Shown here: positions 27,099 through 35,603 of the stretch, one piece after another
Layout of the letters: each line of letters opens with the position of its first letter
Numbering within the stretch: position 1 is the first letter of the stretch
Notes under the pieces: generated by a model
What the model saw: the letters and a program-made list of their open reading frames with translations, nothing else
Told to the model about the DNA's origin: nothing
Database searches by the model: none
Program-made: the position numbers and the translations under genes
Source of the DNA: Jiangella anatolica
GTDB taxonomy: Bacteria; Actinomycetota; Actinomycetes; Jiangellales; Jiangellaceae
Length of the DNA stretch: 37,841 nt
Direction: 5' to 3'
Assembly (NCBI RefSeq): GCF_003236295.1
Contig: NZ_POTW01000066.1
Location: forward strand, 1 to 37,841

Positions 27099-27467
27099 TG
27101 GAGCTGCCGGGAATCGAACCCGGGTCCTTCGTCGCTTCTCCAGGGCTTCTCCGGGCGCAGCCTGCTATGCCTCTACTCGGCTCCGGTGATCACACAGGCG
27201 AGTTCACCGTGACGAGCCCAGTCACGTGAGTGTCCCTACCGGTCCCGTGACCGTACCGGAAGGTGAGCCTCCTGAATGATGCCGAACACCGGGTTGGAAG
27301 CAACCCCGGGTCGACAGACTTCAGTTCCCTGCCTCAGGCGGCGAGGGCGAAGTCAGTGCGCTTAGCGTTGGCACTTGTAACGTTTGCCGCGAGCGTTAAC
27401 GAGATAACGCGGCCTCCTCGGCCCGCTTCCCCTGGTTCGACGAACGAAGTCGAAACCGCTCAGCCCC
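27099..27467 (-). ncRNA. ssrA: Transfer-messenger RNA (tmRNA)
   Basis: The 5' end GGGGCTGAGCGGTTTCGAC and the 3' end GGTTCGATTCCCGGCAGCTCC pair as a tRNA-like acceptor (GGGGCTG with CAGCTCC, one G-U), with a T-arm visible. CCA is not encoded, since CAT follows the discriminator A. The tag reading frame runs 27387-27334 and encodes ANVTSANAKRTDFALAA, then TGA; the ALAA end is what proteases recognise. The RNA rescues stalled ribosomes with SmpB, whose gene is about 4.3 kb away on the same strand. A TTGACA lies 9 bases before the mature end, too close to be its -35; the transcript may be processed from further upstream. Confidence 0.95.
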
Positions 27468-27606
27468 TCTGGAGTTGTCAATCCCCCGGGCGAACCCGAA
27501 GGTCTACCAAGGTTACCGCCTTCAACGCCCGCCAGGCGAGCGAGATTCCCCGCGCCGACTACCGCCCGGTAACATGGGGTACGACGCCACCGACGGAGGA
27601 GGCGCG

Positions 27607-29511
27607 ATGACCATCTCTCAACAGGTCGACGAGCGTGAGGCCCGGCGGGTCGCGGAGGCGGCGCGCGAGACGCGGTGGGACAAGCCGTCGTTCGCCAAGG
27701 AGCTGTATCTCGGCCGGTTCCGGCTGGACCTCATCCACCCGCACCCGTCGCAGGCGCCCGAGGACGAGGCGGCGACGACGGCGTTCCTGGCGAAGCTGCG
27801 CGGCGTCTGCGACGAGCTCGACGGGGGCGTCATCGAGCGCGAGGACCGCATCCCCGACGAGTACGTGAAGGCGCTGGCGCGCGCCGGCGTCTTCGGCATG
27901 AAGATCCCGCGCGAGTACGGCGGCGCCGGGCTCACGCAGGTCGGCTACAACCGCGCGCTCATGCTGGTCGGCAGCGTGCACCCTTCGATCGGCGCGCTCG
28001 TGTCGGCGCACCAGTCCATCGGCGTGCCGGAACCGGTGAAGCTGTTCGGCACCGACGAGCAGAAGCGGGCCTACCTGCCGCGCTGCGCCGCCGGCGCGAT
28101 CAGCGCGTTCCTGCTCACCGAGCCCGACGTCGGCTCCGACCCGGCCCGGCTCGCCGCGTCCGCCGTCCCCACCGACGACGGACGGTTCTACGAGCTCAGC
28201 GGCACCAAGCTGTGGACCACGAACGGCGTCATCGCCGAGCTGCTGGTCGTCATGGCGCGGGTTCCGGAGCACGCCGGTGGCCGCGGCGGGGTGACGGCGT
28301 TCGTCGTCGAGGCCGACTCGCCCGGCATCACCGTCGAGCACCGCAACGCGTTCATGGGGCTGAAGGGCATCGAGAACGGCGTCACCCGGTTCGACGGCGT
28401 CCGGGTCCCGGCCGCGAACCGGCTCGGCCGCGAGGGCGACGGGCTGAAGATCGCGCTGACCACGTTGAACACCGGCCGGCTCTCGATTCCGGCGCTGTGC
28501 ACAGGTGCGTCGAAGTGGTGCCTGAAGATCGCCCGCGAGTGGTCCGCCGAGCGGGTCCAGTGGGGCCGGCCGGTCGGCCGGCACGCCGCCGTCGCGCACA
28601 AGCTGTCCTACATCGCGGCGACGGCGTACGCGCAGGAGGCGGTCCTGGACCTGTCCGCGCACCTGGCCGACGAGGGCCGCCGCGACATCCGCATCGAGGC
28701 AGCGCTGGCGAAGCTGTGGTGCAGCGAGACGGCGTGGGTGGTCGCCGACGAGCTCGTGCAGATCCGGGGCGGCCGTGGCTACGAGACCGCCGACTCGCTG
28801 CGGGCCCGCGGCGAGCGCGCCGTCCCCGCCGAGCAGATCCTGCGCGACCTGCGCATCAACCGCATCTTCGAGGGCTCCACGGAGATCATGCACCTGCTGA
28901 TCGCCCGCGAGGCCGTCGACGCCCACCTGCAGGCCGCCGGCGACGTCGTCGACCCGGAGGTCGCGCTGGCCGGCAAGGCGAAGGCGGCGGTCAAGGCGAC
29001 CGGGTTCTACGCCAAGTGGCTGCCGCAGCTGGTCACCGGCGCCGGCCAGCTGCCCACGTCGTACCAGGAGTTCGGCGTGCTGGCGCCGCACCTGCGCTAC
29101 GTCGAGCGGGCGTCGCGGCGGCTGGCCCGGTCGACGTTCTACGGGATGGCCCGCTGGCAGGGCGGCCTGGAGAAGAAGCAGGGCTTCCTCGCCCGCGTCG
29201 TCGACATCGGCGCCGAGCTGTTCGCGATCGCGGCGTCGTGCGTGCGGGCACGGATGCTGCCGGAGTCCGGCGCGGTCCAGCTCGCCGACGTGTTCGCGCG
29301 GCAGGCCCGGCTGCGGGTCGAGCGGCTGTTCGACGCGCTCTGGCACAACACCGACGGGCCGGACGAGGCTCTGGCGAAGGCCGTGCTGGCCGGCGAGCAC
29401 ACCTGGCTCGAGGCGGACGTGCTGGACCAGAGCGAGGGCACCGGGCCCTGGATCGCCCCACCGCCCAGCGGCCCGCCGGGCGAGAACGTCGCCCGCCGCG
29501 TCGCGTTCTAG
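27607..29511 (+). CDS. Acyl-CoA dehydrogenase family protein
   Basis: 634 residues. The N-terminal ~430 residues form the flavoenzyme: GVFGMKIPREYGGAGL, SAFLLTEPDVGSDPARL, TKLWTTNGVIAELLVVMARV, FMGLKGIENGVTRFDGV, QWGRPVGRHAAVAHKL, and IRGGRGYETADS with RIFEGSTEIMHL where E422 is the likely catalytic base. A ~200-residue C-terminal helical extension (KAAVKATGFYAKWLPQLV; ARQARLRVERLFDALW) is typical of the longer FadE-type proteins. It oxidises acyl-CoA at the alpha-beta bond. ATG 27607 has GGAGGAGG 4-5 bases upstream; the gene diverges from ssrA across 139 bases, with TAACAT near 27570 as a possible -10. Confidence 0.9.
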   Translation: MTISQQVDEREARRVAEAARETRWDKPSFAKELYLGRFRLDLIHPHPSQAPEDEAATTAFLAKLRGVCDELDGGVIEREDRIPDEYVKALARAGVFGMKIPREYGGAGLTQVGYNRALMLVGSVHPSIGALVSAHQSIGVPEPVKLFGTDEQKRAYLPRCAAGAISAFLLTEPDVGSDPARLAASAVPTDDGRFYELSGTKLWTTNGVIAELLVVMARVPEHAGGRGGVTAFVVEADSPGITVEHRNAFMGLKGIENGVTRFDGVRVPAANRLGREGDGLKIALTTLNTGRLSIPALCTGASKWCLKIAREWSAERVQWGRPVGRHAAVAHKLSYIAATAYAQEAVLDLSAHLADEGRRDIRIEAALAKLWCSETAWVVADELVQIRGGRGYETADSLRARGERAVPAEQILRDLRINRIFEGSTEIMHLLIAREAVDAHLQAAGDVVDPEVALAGKAKAAVKATGFYAKWLPQLVTGAGQLPTSYQEFGVLAPHLRYVERASRRLARSTFYGMARWQGGLEKKQGFLARVVDIGAELFAIAASCVRARMLPESGAVQLADVFARQARLRVERLFDALWHNTDGPDEALAKAVLAGEHTWLEADVLDQSEGTGPWIAPPPSGPPGENVARRVAF

Positions 29512-29527
29512 GGCGCCGGCGGCCTGT

Positions 29528-29947
29528 TCACGGCCGGACGAGCGCCCGGCCGCGGCCCACCGTTCCGGCCCCGGCGACCGTCGCGACGATGGTCAGGGCG
29601 AGCCCGCTGTCCGGCTGCCGGTCCGCGACGCGGGCCTCCAGGGCCACGGCGACCCCGCCCTCCGGGACGACGACCGGGCGGAGGAACCGGAACGTCAGCT
29701 CCGTGAGCCGCGCCGGATCGCCGAGCCGGCGCGACAGCAGCCGGCTCACCAGGCCCAGGAGGAGCGTGCCGTGCGCGATCACGCCGGGCAGCCCCGCCTC
29801 GGCGGCGATCCGCGGGCTCCAGTGCAGCGGGTTGAAGTCGCGCGACGCACCGGCGTAGCGGACCAGATCGGCCGGGCTGAGCCGGTACTCGTCACCGGCC
29901 ACGAGGTCGCCGGGAACGAGCGCCGGCGCCGGCGCGGACCGCGTCAC
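29528..29947 (-). CDS. MaoC/hotdog-fold (R)-specific hydratase-like protein
   Basis: 139 residues. The hydratase-2 signature YAGASRDFNPLHWSPRIA carries the catalytic pair D37 and H42, followed by GVIAHGTLLLGLVSRLL and the ELTFRFLRPVVV strand. MaoC-type proteins hydrate enoyl-CoA or act with a partner subunit as 3-hydroxyacyl dehydratases (HadAB-like). No partner gene is visible upstream, only a 59-residue protein. The GTG at 29947 overlaps that gene's stop (GTGA). It is convergent with the acyl-CoA dehydrogenase, 16 bases apart. Confidence 0.87.
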   Translation of the reverse strand: MTRSAPAPALVPGDLVAGDEYRLSPADLVRYAGASRDFNPLHWSPRIAAEAGLPGVIAHGTLLLGLVSRLLSRRLGDPARLTELTFRFLRPVVVPEGGVAVALEARVADRQPDSGLALTIVATVAGAGTVGRGRALVRP

Positions 29948-30123
29948 CGCTGAGCCGCCACTCCGCGCCGCGTGATGACGGCGACCTCGAGCACCCGCAC
30001 GCCCTCGGCGTCCGCCGCCATCGCGGCGACCCTGCCGTAGCAGTCGCGGCGCACCCACCACCAGCGCCCGGCGACCCACTCCTTCGTTCCCCGCCCCTGC
30101 CCTGTCTGTGGTCGTCGTGTCAC
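29944..30123 (-). CDS. 59-residue basic protein of unknown function, coupled to maoC
   Basis: A GTG at 30123 with GGAGG 5 bases upstream opens a 59-residue frame ending in the GTGA overlap with the MaoC gene. The N-terminal half is basic and aromatic (GTKEWVAGRWWWVRRDCYGR), the rest alternates hydrophobic and charged residues (GVRVLEVAVITRR). No family is recognised. The coupling and ribosome binding site suggest it is a real gene. It could be the remnant or reduced form of a HadA-like partner, but nothing in the sequence shows this. Confidence 0.65.
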   Translation of the reverse strand: MTRRPQTGQGRGTKEWVAGRWWWVRRDCYGRVAAMAADAEGVRVLEVAVITRRGVAAQR

Positions 30124-30200
30124 GGTCGCCTCCGTCGGATCAACCTCACTCTTGTAAAACGAATATCCCTTCTTTTATTGGTCGGCAAGATCTTGGACGT
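30124..30200. promoter_or_regulatory. AT-rich region with 10-bp palindrome upstream of the maoC pair
   Basis: The stretch at 30150-30180 is the AT-richest part of the region and precedes the minus-strand pair, so it probably holds their promoter; no -35/-10 pair is convincing. CAAGATCTTG at 30186-30195 is a perfect palindrome and a possible operator. Confidence 0.35.
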
Positions 30201-30238
30201 GAGGCGTGGATCACGTCGGCCCGGTGGAGCGGTGCGGG

Positions 30239-30256
30239 GCGCCCTCGGCCGGGCGC
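30239..30256 (-). terminator. Hairpin after the TPR gene
   Basis: GCGCCC and GGGCGC form a perfect 6-bp stem with a 6-base loop, 9 bases past the stop of the minus-strand TPR gene. No U-tract. Plausible end of the smpB-DUF3048-TPR transcript. Confidence 0.45.
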
Positions 30257-30265
30257 GGAAGGGTC

Positions 30266-30760
30266 TTACCTCGCGGGCTCGATCAACGCCCGGGCGTAGG
30301 CGGCCATCGAGCGCTGGTAGCGCGGCAGGTGCCGGGCCAGCGCGCCGACGGCGACGGAGACGGCCTCGCGCTCGCGGCCGGCGTCGGTGAGCGCCAGCGC
30401 GAGCACGCAGCGCGCGGCGTCGTCCAGGTGATCGGAGCCGCGCTCCAGCTCGGCCGTCAGCAGCTCGACGCTCTCGGCCGGCCGGCCGAGGTTGCGGATG
30501 CTGCTGGCCAGCTGGATCACCGCCCGGCGCCGGCGTTCGCCGGGCAGCTCGCCGGCCAGCGCCTCGCGGTACAACGGCTCGGCGAGATCGGGCCGGCCGG
30601 TCGAGTCGAACGCGCAGGCCCGCTCGAACGCCGCGACGGGATGACCGTCCGGCAGGTCCCCCGCCAGCTCGTCCACGACGGCGCGGAACGTCTCATCGTC
30701 GTAGGAGTCGATCGCCGCCCACGCGGTGGTGACCCGCTGTTCCCAGTCCTTGGAAGTCAT
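30266..30760 (-). CDS. Tetratricopeptide repeat protein
   Basis: 164 residues. Several helix pairs of TPR type are visible: HPVAAFERACAFDSTGRPDLAEPLYREALAG, RRAVIQLASSIRNLGRPAESVELLTAEL and LDDAARCVLALALTDAGREREAVSVAVGAL. It resembles the actinobacterial TPR_5-type family (PF12688). Cytoplasmic scaffold; partner unknown. The start ATG 30760 overlaps the DUF3048 lipoprotein gene stop by 4 bases and the gene is followed by a hairpin. A much longer in-frame upstream stretch is a shadow of the DUF3048 gene. Confidence 0.85.
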   Translation of the reverse strand: MTSKDWEQRVTTAWAAIDSYDDETFRAVVDELAGDLPDGHPVAAFERACAFDSTGRPDLAEPLYREALAGELPGERRRRAVIQLASSIRNLGRPAESVELLTAELERGSDHLDDAARCVLALALTDAGREREAVSVAVGALARHLPRYQRSMAAYARALIEPAR

Positions 30761-31773
30761 CGCAGCGTCACCGTACCGGAGTCGGGCACCAGCTCGATCC
30801 ACACCCGCCCCGGCGGCACGGCCAGCGGTGCGCCCGACGCGTCGGCCAGCGTCAGCGGCGCGGCCGGCGCCGTCTTCGACCAGGTGCCGTCGACGGCGGT
30901 CCCGGCGGTGAGCAGCGTCGCGGCACCGGAGCCGACGAGGACGGTCTCGGGCACCGGGTTGCCGGCCGGGTCCTCGTAGCCGGCGTCGCGCACCGTCACC
31001 CGCAGCACCAGCACCGTCGCCGGCCCGAACCGGTCGCCGTCGGCCGCGTGGTCGCCGTCGAGCACCCAGACGCCGTCGGACCAGGTCCAGCTCGACGTGC
31101 GGGCGGCGGAGAACGTGACGTCGGCACCGCCGACCGGCCGGCCCGCGGGCGGCGCGCCCCACGGCAGGTACGAGCCGGCCGGGACGCCGGCGCCGGCGGT
31201 CAGCCCGGCCACCGCCTGGGCCGGATCGAGCATGACGTTGTACGGCGCGGGCCGGCTGTGGTCGCGCGACAGGCCGTTGCCGCCGCCGCTGAGCACCGTC
31301 ACCCCGGCCTTCTCCAGCGCCCGTAGCACGCGGCCGGCCCCGCCGGACGCGACCAGCACGCCGCCGGCCGGCAGCGCGATCCCGGCGTCGGTGGTGCGTA
31401 CCGACCGCACCGGCCCGGCGACCGGCGGCAGCGCCGACTGGAACATCACCGCCAGCCGGGTCAGCCCGCCTTCGACCAGCTCCTCGACCACCAGGTCGGC
31501 GGACGACAGGCCCAGCTGCGGCGCGGCCGGCCGGGTGTTGTCGATCTTCACGACCAGCGCCGGCCGGGCGGCGTCGGCGGCCGACGGCGCGGGCAGGCCG
31601 GTCAGCGGCCAGGCCGGCACGGGGGTCGGCGTCGGCGACGGTGTCGGTGACGGCGTCGTCGTGGCGGGCGGCGCGGACGAGGGCGGCGCCGTCGACCCGT
31701 CGTCGCCGCCGCAGCCGGCGACCAGAAGCGCCGCCGCCAGGACCGCCGTCAGCACCCGCCGCCGCGGGCTCAC
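30757..31773 (-). CDS. DUF3048 domain lipoprotein (YerB-like)
   Basis: 338 residues. Signal peptide with lipobox LVAGC (C21), a Pro/Thr/Ser-rich linker (29-50), then the DUF3048 fold: [67 protein letters not shown], and a second domain with [26 protein letters not shown] and TVDGTWSK-like residues. YerB-type proteins are envelope proteins, likely linked to cell wall function. The GTG start at 31773 overlaps the smpB stop by 4 bases. Surface location is inferred from the lipobox; the reaction is unknown. Confidence 0.9.
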   Translation of the reverse strand: MSPRRRVLTAVLAAALLVAGCGGDDGSTAPPSSAPPATTTPSPTPSPTPTPVPAWPLTGLPAPSAADAARPALVVKIDNTRPAAPQLGLSSADLVVEELVEGGLTRLAVMFQSALPPVAGPVRSVRTTDAGIALPAGGVLVASGGAGRVLRALEKAGVTVLSGGGNGLSRDHSRPAPYNVMLDPAQAVAGLTAGAGVPAGSYLPWGAPPAGRPVGGADVTFSAARTSSWTWSDGVWVLDGDHAADGDRFGPATVLVLRVTVRDAGYEDPAGNPVPETVLVGSGAATLLTAGTAVDGTWSKTAPAAPLTLADASGAPLAVPPGRVWIELVPDSGTVTLR

Positions 31774-32243
31774 CGCTTGCGGCGAGCGTTCGCCATGGCC
31801 CGCTCGGCCTCGCGCTTGGCCTCACGCTCGGCGAGCGTGTGCCGCTTGTCGTAGGCCTTCTTGCCGCGGGCCAGCGCCAGCTCGATCTTCGCGTAGCCGT
31901 CCTTGAAGTACAGCGACAGCGGCACCAGCGTGTACCCGGTCTCGCGGGTCTTGCCGATCAGCTTGCTGATCTCGTCCTTGCGCAGCAGCAGCTTGCGGGA
32001 GCGGCGCGGCGCGTGGTTGTTCCAGGTGCCGAGGTCGTACTCGGGGATGTGCACGTTGCGCAGCCAGACCTCACCGTCGCGGACGTCGGCGAACCCGTCG
32101 ACCAGCGACGCCTTGCCCGCCCGCAGCGCCTTCACCTCGGTGCCGGTCAGGACGATGCCCGCCTCATAGGTGTCGTCGATGTGGTATTCGTGGCGGGCCT
32201 TGCGGTTCTGGGCCACCACGGTGCGTCCGCGCTCTCGTGCCAT
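31770..32243 (-). CDS. smpB: SsrA-binding protein SmpB
   Basis: 157 residues with the full SmpB pattern: [122 protein letters not shown] and a basic C-terminal tail that enters the mRNA channel. It binds tmRNA and loads it onto stalled ribosomes. It follows the M23 peptidase gene by 43 bases, keeping the order prfB-ftsE-ftsX-M23-smpB seen in many actinobacteria. Its RNA partner ssrA is encoded in this window. Confidence 0.97.
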   Translation of the reverse strand: MARERGRTVVAQNRKARHEYHIDDTYEAGIVLTGTEVKALRAGKASLVDGFADVRDGEVWLRNVHIPEYDLGTWNNHAPRRSRKLLLRKDEISKLIGKTRETGYTLVPLSLYFKDGYAKIELALARGKKAYDKRHTLAEREAKREAERAMANARRKR

Positions 32244-32286
32244 GCCCCAAGGATCTCACTTCGAGTGCCGTCGGGACGACTGCGTT

Positions 32287-33663
32287 TCAGCGGCCGAGGT
32301 AGTTCATCGGGTTCACGCGCTCGCCGTTGACGTAGAGCATGAAGTGCAGGTGGCAGGCGGTCGAGCTGCCGGTCGTGCCGGAATAGCCGATGACCTCGCC
32401 CTGCGAGACCCGCTCGCCGTCGCCGACGGCGAACCGCGAGAGGTGGCTGTAGGTCGTGACCATGCTCCGGGAGGCGACGGCGACCTGGTTGCCGTAGGCG
32501 CCGCGGTAGTAGGCCCACTCGACGGTGCCGGCCGCGGCCGCGCGGATCGGCGTGCCGCAGTAGGCCCGGAAGTCGGTGCCGTCGTGCAGCTTGTAGACGC
32601 CGGTGACCGGGTGGACGCGCATGCCGTAGGGCGAGGTCACGTACGGGTTCGCGGTCGGGAAGGCCAGGGTGACCGAGCCGCCACCGCCGGAGCCGCCGCT
32701 GTCCTGCTCGGCCTGCTCCTGCTCGGCGGCCTCCTGCTCGGCCTGCCGGCGCTGGATCTCGGCGATCTCGGCCTCGATCTGATCCCGCTCGGCCGACCAC
32801 TGCGCCGTCTGCGCCTGGTCCTCGGCCTGCGCCGCGTGCGCCGCCGACACGGCGCCGTCGCGGGCCGCGACCAGCTGGTCGACCTGGGCCTTCGCCTGCG
32901 CCGCGGCGTCGGCGGCGGCCTGCGCCGAGGCGCGGGCCTGCTCGGCCTGCTGCTCGCGCTGCTCCGTCGTCTGCAGAGTCTCGGCGGCGAGTTGGCGGGC
33001 CCCCTCGGCCGCGGCCTCCAGGTCCTCCAGGATGACGCGCTCGTTGGCCAGCTCGGCGCGGTCGTCCTTGAGGTCGGACATGATGCTGTTCTCGGCCGTC
33101 AGCACCGACGTCGACGCCGCCGCGCTGGCGGCCAGCTCGTCCATGCTCTCGGCCTGCATGAGGATGGTGAGGCTGGCGAGGTCGGCGCCGACGCCGCGGG
33201 TGTAGGCCTGCACGGCGACCTGGCTGATCGAGGCGCGCTTGCCGTCGATGCGCTCGGTGACGTCGTCGATCTTGGCGACCTGGTCGGCGACCTTCTGCTC
33301 CGCCTCGGCCAGCCGCTGCGCCGCCGCCTCGTCGGCCGCCCGGGCCGCCGCGACCTCGCCGCGGGCGACCTCCAGCTCGTGCTCCGCCGCGGCCAGTCCC
33401 TGCTGGGCGGTGGCCAACGTGGCCTCCGCGCCCGGCAGTTGCGCCGTCGCCGCCTGGTAGGCGGCCGTCGCGTCGGCCAGCGCCTGGGTGGACTCGGCCA
33501 GCTCGTCCTGGGCACGGGCGAGGCTGGACTGCGTCTCCTTCAGGCGTCGCTCCGCGTCGGAGGTGGCCGCGGCCTGGCCCAGACCGGTGCAGAGCAGGCC
33601 GAGGGTGACGACGAGCACGGTCACACGCCGCACCCACGACGCCTCAGTAGCCACAGCCTTCAC
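32287..33663 (-). CDS. EnvC-like coiled-coil M23 peptidase
   Basis: 458 residues. A signal peptide spans residues 1-33 (VTVLVVTLGLLCTGLGQAAA), then a long Ala/Glu/Gln coiled coil to about residue 300, a short GGSGGGGS linker and a C-terminal M23 domain with HDGTDFRA and ACHLHFML metal-binding motifs. M23 endopeptidases cut peptidoglycan cross-links, and those with coiled coils downstream of ftsX are controlled by FtsEX through the coiled coil. GTG 33663 is chosen for GGGAGG 5 bases upstream and the clean signal peptide. The gap to ftsX is 159 bases and holds no gene or clear riboswitch. Confidence 0.9.
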   Translation of the reverse strand: MKAVATEASWVRRVTVLVVTLGLLCTGLGQAAATSDAERRLKETQSSLARAQDELAESTQALADATAAYQAATAQLPGAEATLATAQQGLAAAEHELEVARGEVAAARAADEAAAQRLAEAEQKVADQVAKIDDVTERIDGKRASISQVAVQAYTRGVGADLASLTILMQAESMDELAASAAASTSVLTAENSIMSDLKDDRAELANERVILEDLEAAAEGARQLAAETLQTTEQREQQAEQARASAQAAADAAAQAKAQVDQLVAARDGAVSAAHAAQAEDQAQTAQWSAERDQIEAEIAEIQRRQAEQEAAEQEQAEQDSGGSGGGGSVTLAFPTANPYVTSPYGMRVHPVTGVYKLHDGTDFRAYCGTPIRAAAAGTVEWAYYRGAYGNQVAVASRSMVTTYSHLSRFAVGDGERVSQGEVIGYSGTTGSSTACHLHFMLYVNGERVNPMNYLGR

Positions 33664-33822
33664 AGCGGCCTCCCTCGCACCACTCGTGCACGACCGTAAC
33701 ACCTATCACTCCGGGCGCGAAGCAGCCTCGGATAACTACATCGGTGTCATTTGCGCAGGCGAGGGCCCTGAGGGGACATCTCGGACGAACTGACGGCGAA
33801 CGCGGGCGTGGCGCCCGGCCGG

Positions 33823-34728
33823 TCAGACGCGCAGGTAGCGGCGCAGGGTGATGAACGAGGCCAGCACCGAGATGACCACGCCGGCGGTCAGCAGCCAGGG
33901 CGTCGCGGCCCAGACGTCGGCGCTGTCGACCCACGAGGTGAACTGCAGGTTCGGCGCGATGAACCGGCCGACGACGAACTCCACCCCGCCGAACAGCGCG
34001 ACGACGCCGAGCAGCGAGCCGAGCAGGCCGGCGATGGCCGCCTCGAGGATGAACGGCAGCTGGATGTAGAAGTTCGACGCGCCGACCAGCCGCATGATGC
34101 CGGTCTCGCGGCGGCGGTTGAACGCGGCCAGCCGGATCGTGTTGCCGATCAGCAGGACGGCCGCGATGATCTGGATGCCGGTGATGATGAACGCGGTGAT
34201 CTGCATGCCGTCGAGCGTCTGGAACAGCGGTTCGAGCAGCTGGCGCTGGTCGGTGACCTCTTGCACACCCGGCAGGCCGGACACCGCCGAGACGACGCCG
34301 TCGTACTCCTCCGGGTCCTGCAGCGCGACCCGGAACGACTCGGGCAGCTGGTCCGGCGTGATGATGCCGCCGATGTCGGAGTCGTCGAACTGCTCGCCGA
34401 ACCGCTCGAACGCCTGCTCCTGGTTCTCGTAGAACACCTCGTCGACCTCGGGGTGCGACTCCAGCGTCTGCCGGATCGTGTCGCGCTGCGCGTCGGTGAC
34501 GGCGCCGTCGGCGCACCCTGCCCCCGTCGAGTACGCGTTGCACATGAACACCGAGATCTCGATGCGGTCGTACCAGTAGCCCTTGGTGGTGTCGGCCTGG
34601 GACCGGACCAGCAGACCGGCGCCCAGCATGGCGATGGAGATCGCGACGACGATGACGAGCGCGATGGTCATCGTCAGGTTGCGGCGAAGACCGGTGGCGA
34701 TCTCGGACAGGACGTACTGGAAGCGCAT
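33823..34728 (-). CDS. ftsX: Permease-like cell division protein FtsX
   Basis: 301 residues. A first membrane helix near residues 20-45 (MTIALVIVVAISIAMLGAGLLV) precedes an extracellular domain of ~120 residues with FDDSDIGGIITPDQLPESFRVAL and two Cys in FMCNAYSTGAGCADG; three more helices follow (FIITGIQIIAAVLLIG; FILEAAIAGLLGSLLGVVALFGG; LLTAGVVISVLASFITLRRY). It transmits FtsE ATPase action across the membrane to peptidoglycan hydrolases. The gene starts 37 bases after the ftsE stop and is followed by the M23 peptidase gene, its probable effector. Confidence 0.95.
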   Translation of the reverse strand: MRFQYVLSEIATGLRRNLTMTIALVIVVAISIAMLGAGLLVRSQADTTKGYWYDRIEISVFMCNAYSTGAGCADGAVTDAQRDTIRQTLESHPEVDEVFYENQEQAFERFGEQFDDSDIGGIITPDQLPESFRVALQDPEEYDGVVSAVSGLPGVQEVTDQRQLLEPLFQTLDGMQITAFIITGIQIIAAVLLIGNTIRLAAFNRRRETGIMRLVGASNFYIQLPFILEAAIAGLLGSLLGVVALFGGVEFVVGRFIAPNLQFTSWVDSADVWAATPWLLTAGVVISVLASFITLRRYLRV

Positions 34729-34765
34729 GGTTTCTTCCGGGTCGGCGGGTCGGGACGAAGGGGCG

Positions 34766-35455
34766 TCAGCGGGTGTAGCCGTAGACGCCGCGCGACTGGT
34801 CTCGGACCAGCTTGCCGTGCTCGAGCTCGATGACGCGCTTGCGCATCTGGTCGACGATGGACTGGTCGTGGGTGGCCATGACCACGGTGGTGCCGGTGCG
34901 GTTGATGCGGTCCAGCAGCTTCATGATGCCGACGCTGGTGCCGGGGTCGAGGTTGCCGGTGGGCTCGTCGGCCAGCAGGATCAGCGGCCGGTTGACGAAC
35001 GCGCGGGCGACGGCGACCCGCTGCTGCTCGCCGCCGGAGAGCTGGTCGGGCAGCCGGTCCTCCTTGCCGTCGAGCCCGACGAGCTCGAGGACGGCGGGGA
35101 CGTCGCGGTTGATCTGGCGGCGCGGCTTGCCGATGACCTGCAACGCGAACGCGATGTTCTCGAACACCGTCTTGTTCGGCAGCAGCCGGAAGTCCTGGAA
35201 GACGGTGCCGATGCGGCGGCGCAGGTGCGGGACCTTCCAGTTGGACAGCCGGTGCAGGTCCTTGCCGGCGACCCGGATGCGGCCCGCCGTCGGCTTCTCC
35301 TCGCGCAGCGTCAGCCGCAGGAACGTCGACTTGCCCGAGCCCGACGGCCCGACGAGGAAGACGAACTCGCCCTTCTCGATCTCGAGCGACAGGCTCTCCA
35401 GGGCCGCCTGGTTCTGCGTCGGGTACAGCTTGCTGACGTTGTCGAAAAGGATCAC
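34766..35455 (-). CDS. ftsE: Cell division ATP-binding protein FtsE
   Basis: 229 residues, the normal FtsE length. ABC motifs: Walker [10 protein letters not shown] (36-44), Q-loop in VFQDFRLLP, signature [15 protein letters not shown], Walker [14 protein letters not shown] and the H-loop in VVMATHDQ. The GTG at 35455 gives the family N-terminus ([12 protein letters not shown]), and CGAGG-like purines precede it; a longer frame extends upstream without similarity. It works with FtsX at the division septum. Confidence 0.96.
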   Translation of the reverse strand: MILFDNVSKLYPTQNQAALESLSLEIEKGEFVFLVGPSGSGKSTFLRLTLREEKPTAGRIRVAGKDLHRLSNWKVPHLRRRIGTVFQDFRLLPNKTVFENIAFALQVIGKPRRQINRDVPAVLELVGLDGKEDRLPDQLSGGEQQRVAVARAFVNRPLILLADEPTGNLDPGTSVGIMKLLDRINRTGTTVVMATHDQSIVDQMRKRVIELEHGKLVRDQSRGVYGYTR

Positions 35456-35549
35456 GATGCCTCGCCGATCTGGATGTGTGACGCTCCCGCGATGGTCCTG
35501 ACCGCTTGAAGCTCGTCTGTGAGTGTACGTCCGGTGGTGACCGCACGCT

Positions 35550-35586
35550 GGGAGAACCAACGCGGCGTGCCGCCCCGATGGTTCCC
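35550..35586 (-). terminator. Hairpin between prfB and ftsE
   Basis: GGGAGAACCA (35550-35559) pairs imperfectly with TGGTTCCC (35579-35586), enclosing a GCGGC/GCCGC stem (35562-35566 and 35569-35573). It lies 18 bases past the prfB stop. Could terminate or attenuate prfB transcription ahead of ftsE. Confidence 0.4.
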
Positions 35587-35603
35587 GTGTCGTCGCTGGC
35601 CCG

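Noticed and set aside
27476-27481. TTGACA upstream of ssrA as its -35 box
   Set aside because: Only 9 bases from the mature 5' end, too close; it may be unrelated or belong to the precursor.
33664-33822. Riboswitch (such as c-di-AMP type) upstream of the M23 peptidase gene
   Set aside because: The 159-base gap shows no conserved riboswitch core that I could recognise.
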